64,000 nt of DNA from Marivirga harenae (GCF_030534335.1 NZ_CP130565.1:2997501-3061500), one strand, 5' to 3'. Positions 42,761 to 53,190 are shown, numbered from the stretch's first letter. Notes: generated from the letters alone by a model not told the origin. Numbers and translations: made by a program.

Positions 42761-43152
42761 AGAAATTCCAGCTAAAAATAGAACCCAGAACCACTGATTT
42801 TGATGCCTTGGGACATGTAAATAATGTGGTTTATCTCCAATGGGTGCAGGATGTTGCCGAAGCGCATTGGAAACATATTTCCGGTCAAAATGATGATGAA
42901 GTCAATCTTTGGGTAGCATTGAGGCATGAAATTGATTACAAAAAGGAAATTAGACCCGATGAGCCAATTATTGCTGAAACGTGGGTGGCTTCCATGGAAG
43001 GGGTGAGATCAGAAAGAATGACGCGAATTTTTAATCCTGAAACAGCCCAGACCAAAGCAGAAGCTAGAACTTTTTGGTGTTTATTGGATGCAAAAAGCAA
43101 AAGGCCAAAGAGGATTCCTGAGGAAATGAAAGAAAAGTATAAAGCCCGATAA
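42757..43152 (+). CDS. Acyl-CoA thioesterase, 4HBT hotdog fold
   Basis: A 131-residue single hotdog-domain protein. The signature DFDALGHVNNVVYLQW contains the catalytic Asp of the 4-hydroxybenzoyl-CoA thioesterase/YbgC type. It would hydrolyse an acyl- or hydroxybenzoyl-like CoA ester in the cytoplasm; the substrate is unknown. Its ATG overlaps the stop of the preceding GH13 gene by 4 bp. Confidence 0.88.
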   Translation: MKKFQLKIEPRTTDFDALGHVNNVVYLQWVQDVAEAHWKHISGQNDDEVNLWVALRHEIDYKKEIRPDEPIIAETWVASMEGVRSERMTRIFNPETAQTKAEARTFWCLLDAKSKRPKRIPEEMKEKYKAR

Positions 43153-43290
43153 ACCCCAATGGGGGAACAATACAACGGCTAAATTATGAAGATGGAAATG
43201 ATATTAATAGCTTTGATCAGCCTAAAGATGGAAGAAAGATTTTATAATAGTAACTGGCATGTAATACTATGGACTCAAGCATAAAAGCAC

Positions 43291-43345
43291 GAATTAATCT
43301 AGGATCTAGATTCTAGACTCTAGCTTCTAATATCTAATTCGTAAC
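43291..43345. repeat. TCTAG / AATTCGTAA-type intergenic repeat patch
   Basis: A run of short overlapping palindromes (CTAG and TCTAGA units, then TAATTCGTAAC). A related patch lies at 40991-41020 and a larger one at 54453-54535. All three are intergenic. Confidence 0.4.
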
Positions 43346-43389
43346 ATTTTAATAAGTGCTAAGTTTATAATTCAAAATAAAGAAAAAAC

Positions 43390-44157
43390 ATGATTGCAAT
43401 ACTCTCACCAGCAAAAAGTCTGGATTTTGAAAAACAATTTGATTTAAGAAGTACAAAAACACGCTTTAATGAGGAAACTCATCAATTAATAGAAGTGCTC
43501 AAAACGAAATCAGAAGAGGAAGTTCAGGACTTGATGAGTATTAGTGATAGTTTGGCAAAATTAAATGTGGAGCGATATGATAATTTTAAAAAGCGAACTC
43601 CAAAACATGCCAAACAAGCTGCGCTAGCCTTTCAAGGAGATGTTTATCAAGGTTTGGTAGCTGAGGATTTTACTCAGGAAGAACACGATTTTGCCCAACA
43701 ACATATCAGAATTTTATCTGGTTTGTATGGTTTACTTCGACCTTTAGATTTAATCCAGCCGTACAGATTGGAAATGGGTACTAAATTGGAAACGGATAAA
43801 GGCAATAACCTTTATGAATTTTGGGGAGATAAAATCACCGACCAACTCAGAAAGGATATCAAATCACAGGGCGATAAAATATTAGTCAATCTGGCTTCGA
43901 ATGAATATTTTAAGTCTGTCAATATAAAAGAATTGAAAAAGGATTACCAAATCATTGACGTGGAGTTTAAGGATTTTAATAATGGGAAATATAAAATTGT
44001 TTCCTTTTTCGCAAAGAAAGCCAGAGGATTGATGGCCAGATATATTGTTAAAAACCAGATTGGCAAAGTAGAGGATCTAAAAGCCTTTGATTTGGATGGT
44101 TACGCCTTTGATGAAAAAGATTCAACAGATAGCAAATTAGCTTTTAAAAGGGGATAA
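43390..44157 (+). CDS. yaaA: Peroxide-stress protein YaaA (DUF328)
   Basis: A 255-residue YaaA/UPF0246 protein. Family hallmarks are the start MIAILSPAKSLDFE, ALAFQGDVYQGL, RILSGLYGLLRPLDLIQPYRLEMGTKL, LVNLASNEYF and FFAKKARGLMARY. In E. coli YaaA lowers free iron and protects DNA during peroxide stress and has a DNA-binding fold. It stands alone here; no OxyR-type site is recognisable. Confidence 0.94.
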   Translation: MIAILSPAKSLDFEKQFDLRSTKTRFNEETHQLIEVLKTKSEEEVQDLMSISDSLAKLNVERYDNFKKRTPKHAKQAALAFQGDVYQGLVAEDFTQEEHDFAQQHIRILSGLYGLLRPLDLIQPYRLEMGTKLETDKGNNLYEFWGDKITDQLRKDIKSQGDKILVNLASNEYFKSVNIKELKKDYQIIDVEFKDFNNGKYKIVSFFAKKARGLMARYIVKNQIGKVEDLKAFDLDGYAFDEKDSTDSKLAFKRG

Positions 44158-44258
44158 AATATATTTGTTTAGTTCCAACTCAAACTACTTGGCTCAAACC
44201 TGTATACATTTCCTTAAATTATTTTAATATATTTAAGCTTCTTTAAAATCTTAACATC

Positions 44259-45557
44259 ATGCAAAAGCTCATTACTTTACTATTGGCCATAATAATATTT
44301 CCTGCCTTTAGCTACTCACAAGATTTACACAAAATTGCTTTACAAAAAGCTGATATTATTGAAGGCAAGGTAATAGAATGGAGGAGGTATTTTCATGAAA
44401 ATCCAGAATTATCCAATAGAGAGTATGAAACTGCTAAAAAAATAGCAGCGCATTTGAAAGATTTAGGTTTAGATGTTGAAACCGGGATTGCTCACACTGG
44501 TGTTGTAGCTATTTTAAAAGGAGGGAAGCCAGGGCCAGTAGTCGGATTAAGAGCTGATATAGATGCTTTACCAGTTACTGAACGAAATGACTTGTCTTTT
44601 AAATCTGAAGTCGTTACTGAATATAACGGTCAGGAAACAGGAGTAATGCATGCCTGTGGTCATGATACACATATCGCTATTATGATGGGCGTTGCAGAAG
44701 TATTCAGTGAGATAAAAGAAGATATTCCTGGCACCATAAAGTTTATATTTCAGCCCGCGGAAGAAGGTGTTCCTGCCGGAGAAAGGGGAGGAGCCAAAAT
44801 GATGGTGGAAGAAGGTGTGCTGAAAAACCCTGATGTAGAAGCTATTTTTGGTTTGCACATTAATGCCGGAACTACAGTCGGACATATTAAATACAAAACA
44901 GAAGGCATAATGGCTGCTTCTGATCGATTTACAATCAACATCAAAGGTAAGCAAGCTCACGGTTCTACTCCTTGGGCTAGTGTAGATCCAATTGCTGTTT
45001 CAGCTCAAATCATCAACAGTTTGCAATATATTGTTTCTAGAAACTCAGAGTTGACTAAAGAAGCAGCTGTGGTGACAGTAGGAATCATGAAAGGAGGTAA
45101 CCGATTTAATATTATTCCAGAATCAGCCATGTTGGAAGGAACAATCAGGACTTTAGATGAAGGTATGAGAGAAATGATTCATGAAAAAATTAAATTAACC
45201 GCTACTAATATTGCTGAAATAGCCAGGGCAACTGCGGATGTAGAAATAGTTGAAAATGCGCCATTAACCTATAACGACATTGATTTAACCAATCAGATGG
45301 TGTCATCTCTCCAAAAAACAGTAGGAGAAGAAAAACTGCATGTAATGAAGGCCATTACTGGAGCAGAAGATTTCTCATACTTCCAAAATGAAATTCCAGG
45401 GCTATATTTCTTTATCGGTGGGAAACCGGAAACAGAGTTAGAAGGACAAGCTTTAGGAGGTCACCACACCCCGGATTTCTATATTGATGAAAGCGGAATG
45501 CTCACAGGAGTGAAAGCATTTATCAATTTGACTTTGGATTATATGGAGGCGGATTGA
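44259..45557 (+). CDS. Exported M20-family amidohydrolase (N-acyl-amino-acid / hippurate hydrolase type)
   Basis: A 432-residue metallopeptidase-fold amidohydrolase with a signal peptide (LLLAIIIFPAFSYSQ). Metal-binding motifs are GLRADIDALPV, HACGHDTH and QPAEEG; a dimerisation domain sits at about 200-315. It would remove acyl groups from amino acids or peptides in the periplasm. M20D family members differ widely in substrate, so no symbol is given. The gene is alone, converging on the next minus-strand group. Confidence 0.9.
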   Translation: MQKLITLLLAIIIFPAFSYSQDLHKIALQKADIIEGKVIEWRRYFHENPELSNREYETAKKIAAHLKDLGLDVETGIAHTGVVAILKGGKPGPVVGLRADIDALPVTERNDLSFKSEVVTEYNGQETGVMHACGHDTHIAIMMGVAEVFSEIKEDIPGTIKFIFQPAEEGVPAGERGGAKMMVEEGVLKNPDVEAIFGLHINAGTTVGHIKYKTEGIMAASDRFTINIKGKQAHGSTPWASVDPIAVSAQIINSLQYIVSRNSELTKEAAVVTVGIMKGGNRFNIIPESAMLEGTIRTLDEGMREMIHEKIKLTATNIAEIARATADVEIVENAPLTYNDIDLTNQMVSSLQKTVGEEKLHVMKAITGAEDFSYFQNEIPGLYFFIGGKPETELEGQALGGHHTPDFYIDESGMLTGVKAFINLTLDYMEAD

Positions 45558-45585
45558 GACACTACGGGCTTCTTGCTCCAAACTT

Positions 45586-46683
45586 CTAGCTTCTGTACTG
45601 AAACATCTTAATCTCCTCGCCATCGTGCGTATGATATTTTCCCATTAAATTTGCAGTGAGGCAAGAATGAATGGGAAGAACGTACAGCAGATCTCCTATC
45701 TTAATAGAATCAAAAGCTTCATCAGGTACATGAATTGTGCCGTGCTCTTGGGAAAGCTTTTTGACAAACCAGCCATTCTTAGGATTGCTCCAGCTATGCT
45801 CTCCTGATTCTGCAATCAGACCATAAATAGTATTGCCATCTTTCTCTATTCGATCTTTGGAGAAATGAATGGCACCCCCATAAACAATCACTTCATTTCT
45901 ATCGGGATGTTTGGCCACTACCGGACAGGCCATAGCTACGGCTATATCATCATATCTGCAAGAACCAATTTCTGCTTGCATCACATCATAGAATACAAAA
46001 TTACCAGGGCGCATTTCGTCTATACGATCGAAGTTTTCGCATACACTACAAGTAGGAGTGTCTCCATTTGAAATGATCAAATCCGGGAATTCTTGACTAA
46101 AATGCTCTTTCAACTTCATCATTTTTTCTGAAGTATAATCATGGATTTTACCAACCTCTTTTCTGCCTTTAGCCTGATAAGTATGTCCGGCATGCTGTAA
46201 AAAACCTTTTATGGTAATGAGATTATTACTTTCCAAAGCTATAAGGATGTCTTCAATTTCCTCATAATTTTCAGCACCAAGGCCTGTTCTATGGTAACCT
46301 GCATCTATTTTTAAAAAAACACCAATAGGATGCACCAAAAAGTCATTCAGTGCTTGAACAGTTGCAAGAGATTCAACGCATAAATTCAATTTTATCTTTC
46401 CTGCTAGATCGTTAACTGTGGTATGTTCCAATATATTTAAGGGAAAAGCCACAGTAATATCTGTCCATCCTGCATTGAAAAAATACTTTGCCATTTCTAA
46501 AGAGGAGACAGCACATTTGTTGATTTCATACTCCCTAAACCATTCTCCAATTTGTTGCGATTGATGAGTCTTGAAATGAGGCCGAAGTTCACAATTGAAT
46601 TCTTTGGCTTTTGCAGCCATTCTTTCAATATTTTTACAAACAATATTTTTATTTAGTAATAATGTTGGCTTGGTGATATTCAT
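45586..46683 (-). CDS. D-threonine aldolase / D-serine dehydratase-like PLP enzyme
   Basis: At 365 residues this is an alanine-racemase-fold type III PLP enzyme. Lys38 in RPHFKTHQ is the expected PLP lysine, and the C-terminal His/Cys pair in LPIHSCLTANL is the metal site seen in the DSD1/D-threonine-aldolase group. It probably acts on D-hydroxy-amino acids. It lies 2 bp downstream of the DUF2807 gene on the same strand, so it is likely the third gene of that transcript; the functional link is unclear. Confidence 0.88.
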   Translation of the reverse strand: MNITKPTLLLNKNIVCKNIERMAAKAKEFNCELRPHFKTHQSQQIGEWFREYEINKCAVSSLEMAKYFFNAGWTDITVAFPLNILEHTTVNDLAGKIKLNLCVESLATVQALNDFLVHPIGVFLKIDAGYHRTGLGAENYEEIEDILIALESNNLITIKGFLQHAGHTYQAKGRKEVGKIHDYTSEKMMKLKEHFSQEFPDLIISNGDTPTCSVCENFDRIDEMRPGNFVFYDVMQAEIGSCRYDDIAVAMACPVVAKHPDRNEVIVYGGAIHFSKDRIEKDGNTIYGLIAESGEHSWSNPKNGWFVKKLSQEHGTIHVPDEAFDSIKIGDLLYVLPIHSCLTANLMGKYHTHDGEEIKMFQYRS

Positions 46684-46685
46684 AA

Positions 46686-47441
46686 TTACTCTTTTTCCAA
46701 ATCGATTAACTCTCCACCATTACTAACGGAAACATCTACTCCTGGATTACCAGTGTAGAGAATCCTTCCCGCATTTTCAATGCTGCCTTTCAGACTATCT
46801 TTTACATTGACAATAATATCATTATAACCTCTTTGTAGTACTGTAGCCCTATTTGCTACTAATTCGCTACAATCAAACTGTCCATCATTAAAATAAGCTG
46901 CAATTCTTAAGCTATTTGCTTTTCCTGATACATTAAAATTCGTTGAAGAATTGCTTGATATGTTGGTGTTATTATTATTGATGTTTAAATCAACTTCATT
47001 GCTGGCATCTTCAATTCTTAATCTTAAATCATTTCTAACTGTATCTGGAGCTGAAATGTCTCCATCACTCAAACATAGAATATTGATAGTACTTTTATTA
47101 GTGAACCATTTTAATTTTGGTTTTTCAAAATCTCTGGTCCAACCACAGGAATTCTGGTTGAAAAAGCTAAGGGAGTCATTTTCATTTTCCATCTCTATTT
47201 TGGAAATCAAATTCTCGCCATAAGTTAATTCAAAGAATTCACGATCCGTTTCCACTATTTCCAATTCAATATCATCATAAATTAGGAGTTCATTAAAACT
47301 TCCAAAGTCATTAATTCTAATAGTAATTTCTTCTCCTGATTTTTTGAAGCAGTCAAAAGCTTCTTCAGAATCGCAAGCTGAACCAATAGTGATGAACAAA
47401 AATGCAAATACTAGTACGATATTTCTTCTTAAAATCTCCAT
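46686..47441 (-). CDS. DUF2807 (head GIN domain) lipoprotein
   Basis: A 251-residue lipoprotein with lipobox TIGSAC (Cys23). The body is a right-handed beta-helix-like repeat with alternating short strands (VDLNINNNNTNISSNSS, LRIEDAS), typical of DUF2807, a domain abundant in Bacteroidota with no firm function. The start overlaps the end of the lipid A deacylase-like gene by 13 bp, so expression is coupled. Confidence 0.8.
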   Translation of the reverse strand: MEILRRNIVLVFAFLFITIGSACDSEEAFDCFKKSGEEITIRINDFGSFNELLIYDDIELEIVETDREFFELTYGENLISKIEMENENDSLSFFNQNSCGWTRDFEKPKLKWFTNKSTINILCLSDGDISAPDTVRNDLRLRIEDASNEVDLNINNNNTNISSNSSTNFNVSGKANSLRIAAYFNDGQFDCSELVANRATVLQRGYNDIIVNVKDSLKGSIENAGRILYTGNPGVDVSVSNGGELIDLEKE

Positions 47442-48514
47442 CCAATTCCTATTTCTGCCTGTTCAGCGGTTGCTGCATGTGTTTTCAAAGCTACTTGTGC
47501 CAAAAAGTTTTCATGAAATTGATATTTCAAGCCATAGCGTTGGTAAATTGGCATATTTAATTTACTAGGATCATAAATGTACAGACCCAATTGAGTAATA
47601 AATCCTAGCTTTCCAAATTTCAACTCATGACCAATGAGTAGACCTAGACGCCTAAAGTCACGTATTTCTTCATTACGATTAATCCTAAACCAACTGGTTC
47701 TGATTTGTTCTTTTAAAGCATAACTATGAAAATATTCTAGGCCCAGTCCCCAATCGCTTTTAGCATTAACAAATTTTTGGCCGAACAAAAGGAGGTTGAA
47801 AAAGGGCATTGGTTTCCTTACTTGCAAAGTTCTGGTATTTCTTCCTCCACTTAGTAAGAGATATATTTGATAGGGAGGTGCATCTAAAGGCTTGATTTCG
47901 CGGGACTCATCTTCATTTGCAGATTTGATTTTATAAGATAAACCAATATTAGCTGTAATAATATTAACACCCCTGTTAGGGGCTCTTTGTGCTCCGTTGC
48001 TACTATGTGTAATGTTGAGATTCGGTGTAAAACTTATGTTTTCATTAAACTTTATTTCATAAGTTAATCTAGTTTGTAACAGATAAGTAATGGTGCTAGT
48101 CACCATATTGTTCTGGTTATTGGTTTCCCTGTCATAAGGATTTGTACTAAAAACCAATCCTGTACCAATGCGAAAATATAAGGCAGTATTTTCAGTTCTG
48201 CGAAGTGGTAAATCCATTGCTGCACTTCCCACCACTAAATGACCTAACTTTGGATTGTGTAAATTGTAATATGACAAGCCATAGCTGACCAAAGGTTTAT
48301 TGTACAGGCTTTCCCATTCTCTTTTCCCATTTAGCTTTTGCTGCAAACTGAATTCAATTCCAGTGGGATGAGAATTGGCTAAATGACTCACGTATTCATT
48401 ATGCTTGAGAATAAAGCCTTTAATGACTTGACCATTAAGATACCAATCATAACTTTGCGCTATCGTTGAAAAACTACAAAATAGTATGAGTACAGCAAGA
48501 ATTAACTTTTTCAA
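47429..48514 (-). CDS. Acyloxyacyl hydrolase / PagL-like lipid A deacylase-family outer-membrane protein
   Basis: A 361-residue beta-barrel-type protein with signal peptide (LAVLILFCSFSTIAQ) and terminal GIGWRF. THSSNGAQ (about residues 188-195) matches the catalytic His-x-Ser region of PF09411-type lipid A 3-O-deacylases, but the protein is about twice as long as PagL and has long inserts. It could modify lipid A or be a related barrel. It lies 12 bp downstream of thyA and overlaps the DUF2807 gene. Confidence 0.7.
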   Translation of the reverse strand: MKKLILAVLILFCSFSTIAQSYDWYLNGQVIKGFILKHNEYVSHLANSHPTGIEFSLQQKLNGKREWESLYNKPLVSYGLSYYNLHNPKLGHLVVGSAAMDLPLRRTENTALYFRIGTGLVFSTNPYDRETNNQNNMVTSTITYLLQTRLTYEIKFNENISFTPNLNITHSSNGAQRAPNRGVNIITANIGLSYKIKSANEDESREIKPLDAPPYQIYLLLSGGRNTRTLQVRKPMPFFNLLLFGQKFVNAKSDWGLGLEYFHSYALKEQIRTSWFRINRNEEIRDFRRLGLLIGHELKFGKLGFITQLGLYIYDPSKLNMPIYQRYGLKYQFHENFLAQVALKTHAATAEQAEIGIGWRF

Positions 48515-48526
48515 TATGTAAAATAA

Positions 48527-49321
48527 TTAGACTGCAACGACTGCTTTAATATGTGGATGACATTGGTAGTCCACTAATTCGAAATCCTCAAATTTGAAAT
48601 CAAATATGCTTTTAACATCTGGATTGATTTTCATTGTAGGAAGAGGGAAGGGCTCTCTGGAAAGTTGCAATTCTGTTTGTTCCAAATGATTGGAATATAA
48701 ATGCGCATCTCCTAGCGTATGGATGAATTCTCCAACTTCTAAATCACAAACCTGAGCCACCATCATAGTTAAAAGTGCGTAAGATGCAATATTAAAAGGC
48801 ACTCCCAAGAACACGTCTGCCGAGCGTTGATATAGCTGGCAGCTTAACTTACCATTCGCTACATAAAATTGAAATAGGGCATGGCATGGTGGTAAAGCCA
48901 TGTTCGGAACATCAGATACATTCCATGCACTTACCATAATTCTTCTCGAATTAGGAGTATTTTTGATTTGATCAATTATTTGACTGATTTGGTCAATATG
49001 CTTTCCATCTGGTGTAGGCCAATTTCTCCATTGAGAACCATAGACAGGCCCTAATTCTCCATTTTCATCTGCCCATTCATCCCAAATCGATACGCCATTT
49101 TCCTTTAAATATTGAATGTTCGTTTCCCCTTTTAAAAACCAAAGCAATTCATGAATAATGGATCTTAAGTGCAGTTTTTTAGTAGTCACGACTGGAAAAC
49201 CCTCCGATAAATCAAAACGCATTTGATACCCAAAAACGCTGATTGTACCGGTCCCGGTTCTATCGCCTTTTTGTGTTCCATTATCTAAAATGTGCTGCAT
49301 TAGGTCGTGGTACTGTTTCAT
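48527..49321 (-). CDS. thyA: Thymidylate synthase
   Basis: A 264-residue ThyA, making dTMP from dUMP with methylene-tetrahydrofolate. The catalytic Cys146 is in [11 protein letters not shown], with [31 protein letters not shown] and the C-terminal [10 protein letters not shown]. Length equals that of E. coli ThyA. It heads a group of minus-strand genes with short spacing. No dihydrofolate reductase gene follows. Confidence 0.97.
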   Translation of the reverse strand: MKQYHDLMQHILDNGTQKGDRTGTGTISVFGYQMRFDLSEGFPVVTTKKLHLRSIIHELLWFLKGETNIQYLKENGVSIWDEWADENGELGPVYGSQWRNWPTPDGKHIDQISQIIDQIKNTPNSRRIMVSAWNVSDVPNMALPPCHALFQFYVANGKLSCQLYQRSADVFLGVPFNIASYALLTMMVAQVCDLEVGEFIHTLGDAHLYSNHLEQTELQLSREPFPLPTMKINPDVKSIFDFKFEDFELVDYQCHPHIKAVVAV

Positions 49322-49382
49322 TTTGCTTTGATTTAATTGCTGTGTATTGAAATAATTTTTAAAGTTAATAAATGGCTGAAAA

Positions 49383-49628
49383 TTACCTATGAAACATCAT
49401 ATAATATAATACAAAATGTGAAATTGTGACCAGTATCAAACGGGCAAATTCAATTCTATTTCTTTGTGATTTTTCTGTTTTAGTATATAGAAAATAGAAT
49501 ACTGCATAATAGGGGAGTGGCAATGCAATAAATGCCATTTCAGGAATTGGAAGTTTGCCCATTATGATTATTACCGCTGGGATCCAATAGATAAATGATG
49601 AAAATCGTTTTACTCTCTCTAAATCCAT
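49383..49628 (-). CDS. Small hypothetical membrane protein
   Basis: An 81-residue protein with about three hydrophobic helices ([46 protein letters not shown]). I start at 49628 (MDLERVKRF), 5 bp after the thiolase stop; the frame reaches 49682, but that would overlap the thiolase gene. I do not recognise a family. Confidence 0.55.
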   Translation of the reverse strand: MDLERVKRFSSFIYWIPAVIIIMGKLPIPEMAFIALPLPYYAVFYFLYTKTEKSQRNRIEFARLILVTISHFVLYYMMFHR

Positions 49629-49633
49629 TTTCT

Positions 49634-50842
49634 TTAAAGTTTTTCGTATATAATAGCTGCGCCCTGGCCTACTCCTACGCACATAGTCGCCAATCCGTAT
49701 TTAACATCACCTCTTTTTTGCATTTCATGTAAAAGTGTAGCTGAAATTCTAGTTCCGCTAGCACCCAAAGGATGACCTATTGCAATAGAACCACCATTGA
49801 CATTTATGATATTTGGATTTAAATCCAAATCTTGTATGCAGGCAATAGATTGAGAAGCAAATGCTTCGTTCAATTCAATCAGATCAATATCCGATACCCT
49901 AAGTCCGGCCCTTTTCAATGCTTTTTGGGTAGCTGGCACTGGCCCTATTCCCATGGTATCAGGACTTACTCCTGCGATTGCCATGCTCACAACCCTCGCT
50001 ATTGGTTTTAAATTGAATTTTTTTAATGTTTCCTCATTTACGATTAGGCTGGCGGCCGAACCATCATTTACGCCACTAGCATTTCCTGCGGTAACAGAGC
50101 CGTCCTTTTTGAAAGCAGGTTTTAATGAAGCTAATTTTTCAACAGAAGAGAGCCTTGGGTGCTCATCTTTATCGAATAATATATCATCTGTTTTTCTTTG
50201 AGGAATAGACACTGGAACTATTTCATTATCGAATTTTCCTGCTTTGTGTGCGGCATCATACTTAAGCTGGGAATTATGTGCAAATTCATCCTGTGCATCT
50301 CTGCTAATCTTCCATTTTTCTGCAACGTTTTCTGCCGTTTCACCCATTGCAAAAGGATAATGAATTTCTGCTAACTTGGGATTTATAAATCTCCATCCAA
50401 TAGTGGTGTCGTAAACTTCCTGGACTCTGGAATAAGCTGTTTCTGCTTTTGCCATTACAAAAGGAGCGCGAGTCATGCTTTCAACCCCACCGGCTATAAA
50501 TGCATCACCATCGCCTAACATGGTGGCCCTACTGGCGTCCATAATGGACTGCAAACCCGAAGCGCATAATCTATTGACAGTTATCCCGCCAACTTCTAAG
50601 GGTAAACCAGCCATTAATCCAGCCATTCTCGCCACGTTCCTGTTGTCTTCCCCTGCTTGATTGGCAGCGCCAAAAATGACATCCTCCAGTAATGATTTGT
50701 CAAAATTAGCTTGTCTTTCCAGTAGGCTTTTTATGATGTGTGCAGCCAAATCGTCTGGTCTTATACTACTTAAAGTGCCTCCGAATTTGCCAACCGGAGT
50801 TCGGGCTATATCTACAATGTATGCTGTGTTGATCATTTCCAT
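49634..50842 (-). CDS. Acetyl-CoA C-acyltransferase (thiolase, PcaF/FadA type)
   Basis: A 402-residue thiolase with the acylating Cys93 (NRLCASGLQ), the GHPLGASG histidine loop and the second Cys in MCVGVGQGAA. The internal TTIGWRFINPKL and NQAGEDNRNVARM resemble 3-oxoadipyl-CoA thiolases, but fatty-acid beta-oxidation thiolases are equally possible. No other degradation genes are adjacent. It may start at the first or third codon (MEMINTAY). Confidence 0.9.
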   Translation of the reverse strand: MEMINTAYIVDIARTPVGKFGGTLSSIRPDDLAAHIIKSLLERQANFDKSLLEDVIFGAANQAGEDNRNVARMAGLMAGLPLEVGGITVNRLCASGLQSIMDASRATMLGDGDAFIAGGVESMTRAPFVMAKAETAYSRVQEVYDTTIGWRFINPKLAEIHYPFAMGETAENVAEKWKISRDAQDEFAHNSQLKYDAAHKAGKFDNEIVPVSIPQRKTDDILFDKDEHPRLSSVEKLASLKPAFKKDGSVTAGNASGVNDGSAASLIVNEETLKKFNLKPIARVVSMAIAGVSPDTMGIGPVPATQKALKRAGLRVSDIDLIELNEAFASQSIACIQDLDLNPNIINVNGGSIAIGHPLGASGTRISATLLHEMQKRGDVKYGLATMCVGVGQGAAIIYEKL

Positions 50843-51025
50843 AAATTTATAAAAGCGAAATTAAGCTTTTTAATTTCAAGCTAAAAATGAGAAGTGAAAA
50901 TGTTATTCTTGTTGACACTTTTAATTATAAATCTAGTCAAATAGAAAGGGCAGACTGCTTGCACAATCTGCCCAATTCATCATCATCCATCATTTAGGGT
51001 CATCACTCCCCAAATATTTTTAGTT

Positions 51026-52003
51026 TTATCTTAAGCTTTTATATAAATCAGGACATTTCCCTCTATATTGTTTGCTTGGGTCTTTTCCTTTCCATTGAAA
51101 TCGGTAAGACATTGTGAATTCGTTGGTGGCCCCGTAATTAATTTGTGCATTTTGTAAGCTGTGGTCGTAGCTATATCCTAAATTGAATTGTTGATAGGAA
51201 AAACCAATGGTAAAAACCATTGCCTGCTTCAGTCTGTACCATGTTCCTAATGTCAGGAAGTTGTTACTCCAATAGCCACCTACATTTAAATATTCCATAG
51301 CCGCTTGGTTTTCGTAAACAATAGATGGCGTGAGGGAATAAGCTTTTTTGCTGTAAGAATACTTTTGAAATCTATAAGCGATATGAGCAGAATATCTTCT
51401 CGGTAAAATAGCATCTGATTCTGGATTAAATCTTTCTTGAGGAGTGTTGATATGAGAAATATTTAATCCTGCCACTAACTTGTCTGTTGCATATACAAAA
51501 CCTACACCAATATCCACCATATTGGTTCTGGACTGACCAAATCGTTCGGCTGTTGGGTAGCGGTCACTGCTACCTGCGCTAAGTTGATCTTCAAAAGTTA
51601 GGCCGCTCCAGTCAAATGATTTTTGAAAATAGTTTAAGGAAATACCACTACCGATTACAGCTCTATTATTTAATTCTATTCTGTGGGATAAGGTAGTACC
51701 TATTGCATTATTTTTGATGACCCCGTCCATTTGCTGGTCGTTAAGTGCATGTATGGCTAGACCCGATTGTTTGCCCAAAGGCGTATCAAATGAAAAATAA
51801 GAGGCGTTATAAGCCTGCAAGTTGCTCCATTGTTGTCTGTGGGCTAAAGTTAATCTGGGATTTCCTTCGGAACCTGCCAAGGCACTATTCAAATAAATAG
51901 GGTTGGCGTAAAACTGTGAGAAATAAACGTCTTGGGCTTTTGAATTCATTTTGAATCCTAACAAGAATGCTAAAATGGTCGGAATGATGAATACCTTTTT
52001 CAT
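51026..52003 (-). CDS. PorP/SprF-family type IX secretion membrane protein
   Basis: A 325-residue outer-membrane barrel with signal peptide ending NSKAQ. The N-terminal DVYFSQFYANPIYLNSALAG is the family signature, followed by RLTLAHRQQWSN and NNRAVIGSGI. Proteins of this family are linked to the type IX secretion/gliding apparatus, often paired with giant gliding proteins (SprB-like). No such partner is adjacent. The two secreted proteins with T9SS sorting domains in this window are consistent with an active system. Confidence 0.9.
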   Translation of the reverse strand: MKKVFIIPTILAFLLGFKMNSKAQDVYFSQFYANPIYLNSALAGSEGNPRLTLAHRQQWSNLQAYNASYFSFDTPLGKQSGLAIHALNDQQMDGVIKNNAIGTTLSHRIELNNRAVIGSGISLNYFQKSFDWSGLTFEDQLSAGSSDRYPTAERFGQSRTNMVDIGVGFVYATDKLVAGLNISHINTPQERFNPESDAILPRRYSAHIAYRFQKYSYSKKAYSLTPSIVYENQAAMEYLNVGGYWSNNFLTLGTWYRLKQAMVFTIGFSYQQFNLGYSYDHSLQNAQINYGATNEFTMSYRFQWKGKDPSKQYRGKCPDLYKSLR

Positions 52004-52289
52004 TTTGATTTATTTTGATGAATGATATTACAAATATGCGGGACAGTATCATCCTATAAATCGGCAGAAAACGGAAATAATAATTAGGGGAAATACTTAG
52101 GGGAGAAAAGAAACCTGAAATCTGAATGTAAAATGACAATTCTAGAATTTATGTAAAATAGTCTTTCTTAGGAGTGATAAGGAAGCATTATTAATCAGCT
52201 ACCATATTTGATTTGTTTTTTCTCTCGACTTTAGTATGTTCTCTTGAAAAAGGTAATTAGGGCATTAATGACCTAATCAAATGGTAAAC

Positions 52290-52955
52290 TTAAAGCAATC
52301 TACTTAACTTACCATCCTTCATTTGATGTCGTTCATCCGAAATAGCAGCAAGGTCTTTGTTATGCGTAACGATTACAAACGCCTGCCCAAATTCATCGCG
52401 TAATTTCAGGAATAGTGAATGAAGCTCTTCAGCATTTTTAGAGTCTAGATTGCCACTTGGCTCATCTGCAAATACGATAGACGGATTATTCATTAAGGCC
52501 CTCGCAACCGCCACTCTTTGTTGTTCACCACCACTAAGCTGACCTGGTTTATGATCTGCTCTTTTATCGATACCAAGAATTTTCATCAATTCTTTAGCTC
52601 TAGCTATCGAAGATTTCTCATCTATTTTGGAAATATAGGCGGGGATTAAAATGTTCTCTTCAGCGGTAAATTCAGGCAAAAGATTATGGAACTGAAAAAT
52701 AAAACCAATGGAGCTATTACGGAAATTGGATAATTTACTTCCGGAAAGCTTACTAATATCATGATCATTGAAAAAAAGTTCGCCACTGTCGGCCTGATCT
52801 AAAGTTCCTAAAATATGTAATAAGGTACTTTTTCCAGCACCACTGGGCCCCACGATAGCATTAATTTTTGCTGCATCTAGCTTGAAATCAATACCGTCTA
52901 AGACTTTTAAGTCTCCGTAATGCTTTTGAATATTTTCAGCTCTCAATATACTCAT
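52290..52955 (-). CDS. ABC transporter ATP-binding protein, LolD/MacB type
   Basis: A 221-residue ATPase with Walker A GPSGAGKST (36-44), LSGGEQQRVAVARAL, Walker B VFADEPSGNLD and switch His. The size and sequence fit the LolCDE/MacB/FtsE group, and in Bacteroidota stand-alone copies like this are usually annotated lolD. The matching permease is not in the window, so lipoprotein release is an inference. Confidence 0.88.
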   Translation of the reverse strand: MSILRAENIQKHYGDLKVLDGIDFKLDAAKINAIVGPSGAGKSTLLHILGTLDQADSGELFFNDHDISKLSGSKLSNFRNSSIGFIFQFHNLLPEFTAEENILIPAYISKIDEKSSIARAKELMKILGIDKRADHKPGQLSGGEQQRVAVARALMNNPSIVFADEPSGNLDSKNAEELHSLFLKLRDEFGQAFVIVTHNKDLAAISDERHQMKDGKLSRLL

Positions 52956-53190
52956 GGCTCAAAGATAATGAAAACAAGAAATTTGAAATATGAAAGTTGA
53001 ATTATCTGGAATATGAAAATAAAAAAAATTCAATCATCAGCATCCTATTTTAAATCTTGTTGTACAAAACCAACTTGAAAAGCTGCAAACCTGCAAAGCT
53101 GCTCACCTAAAAACTAATCCGCCTAAAAACCCCAACCCTTGCCCACCTCAATACATCAACACTTTTTCACTTGAATATTGCCAATTCTGG

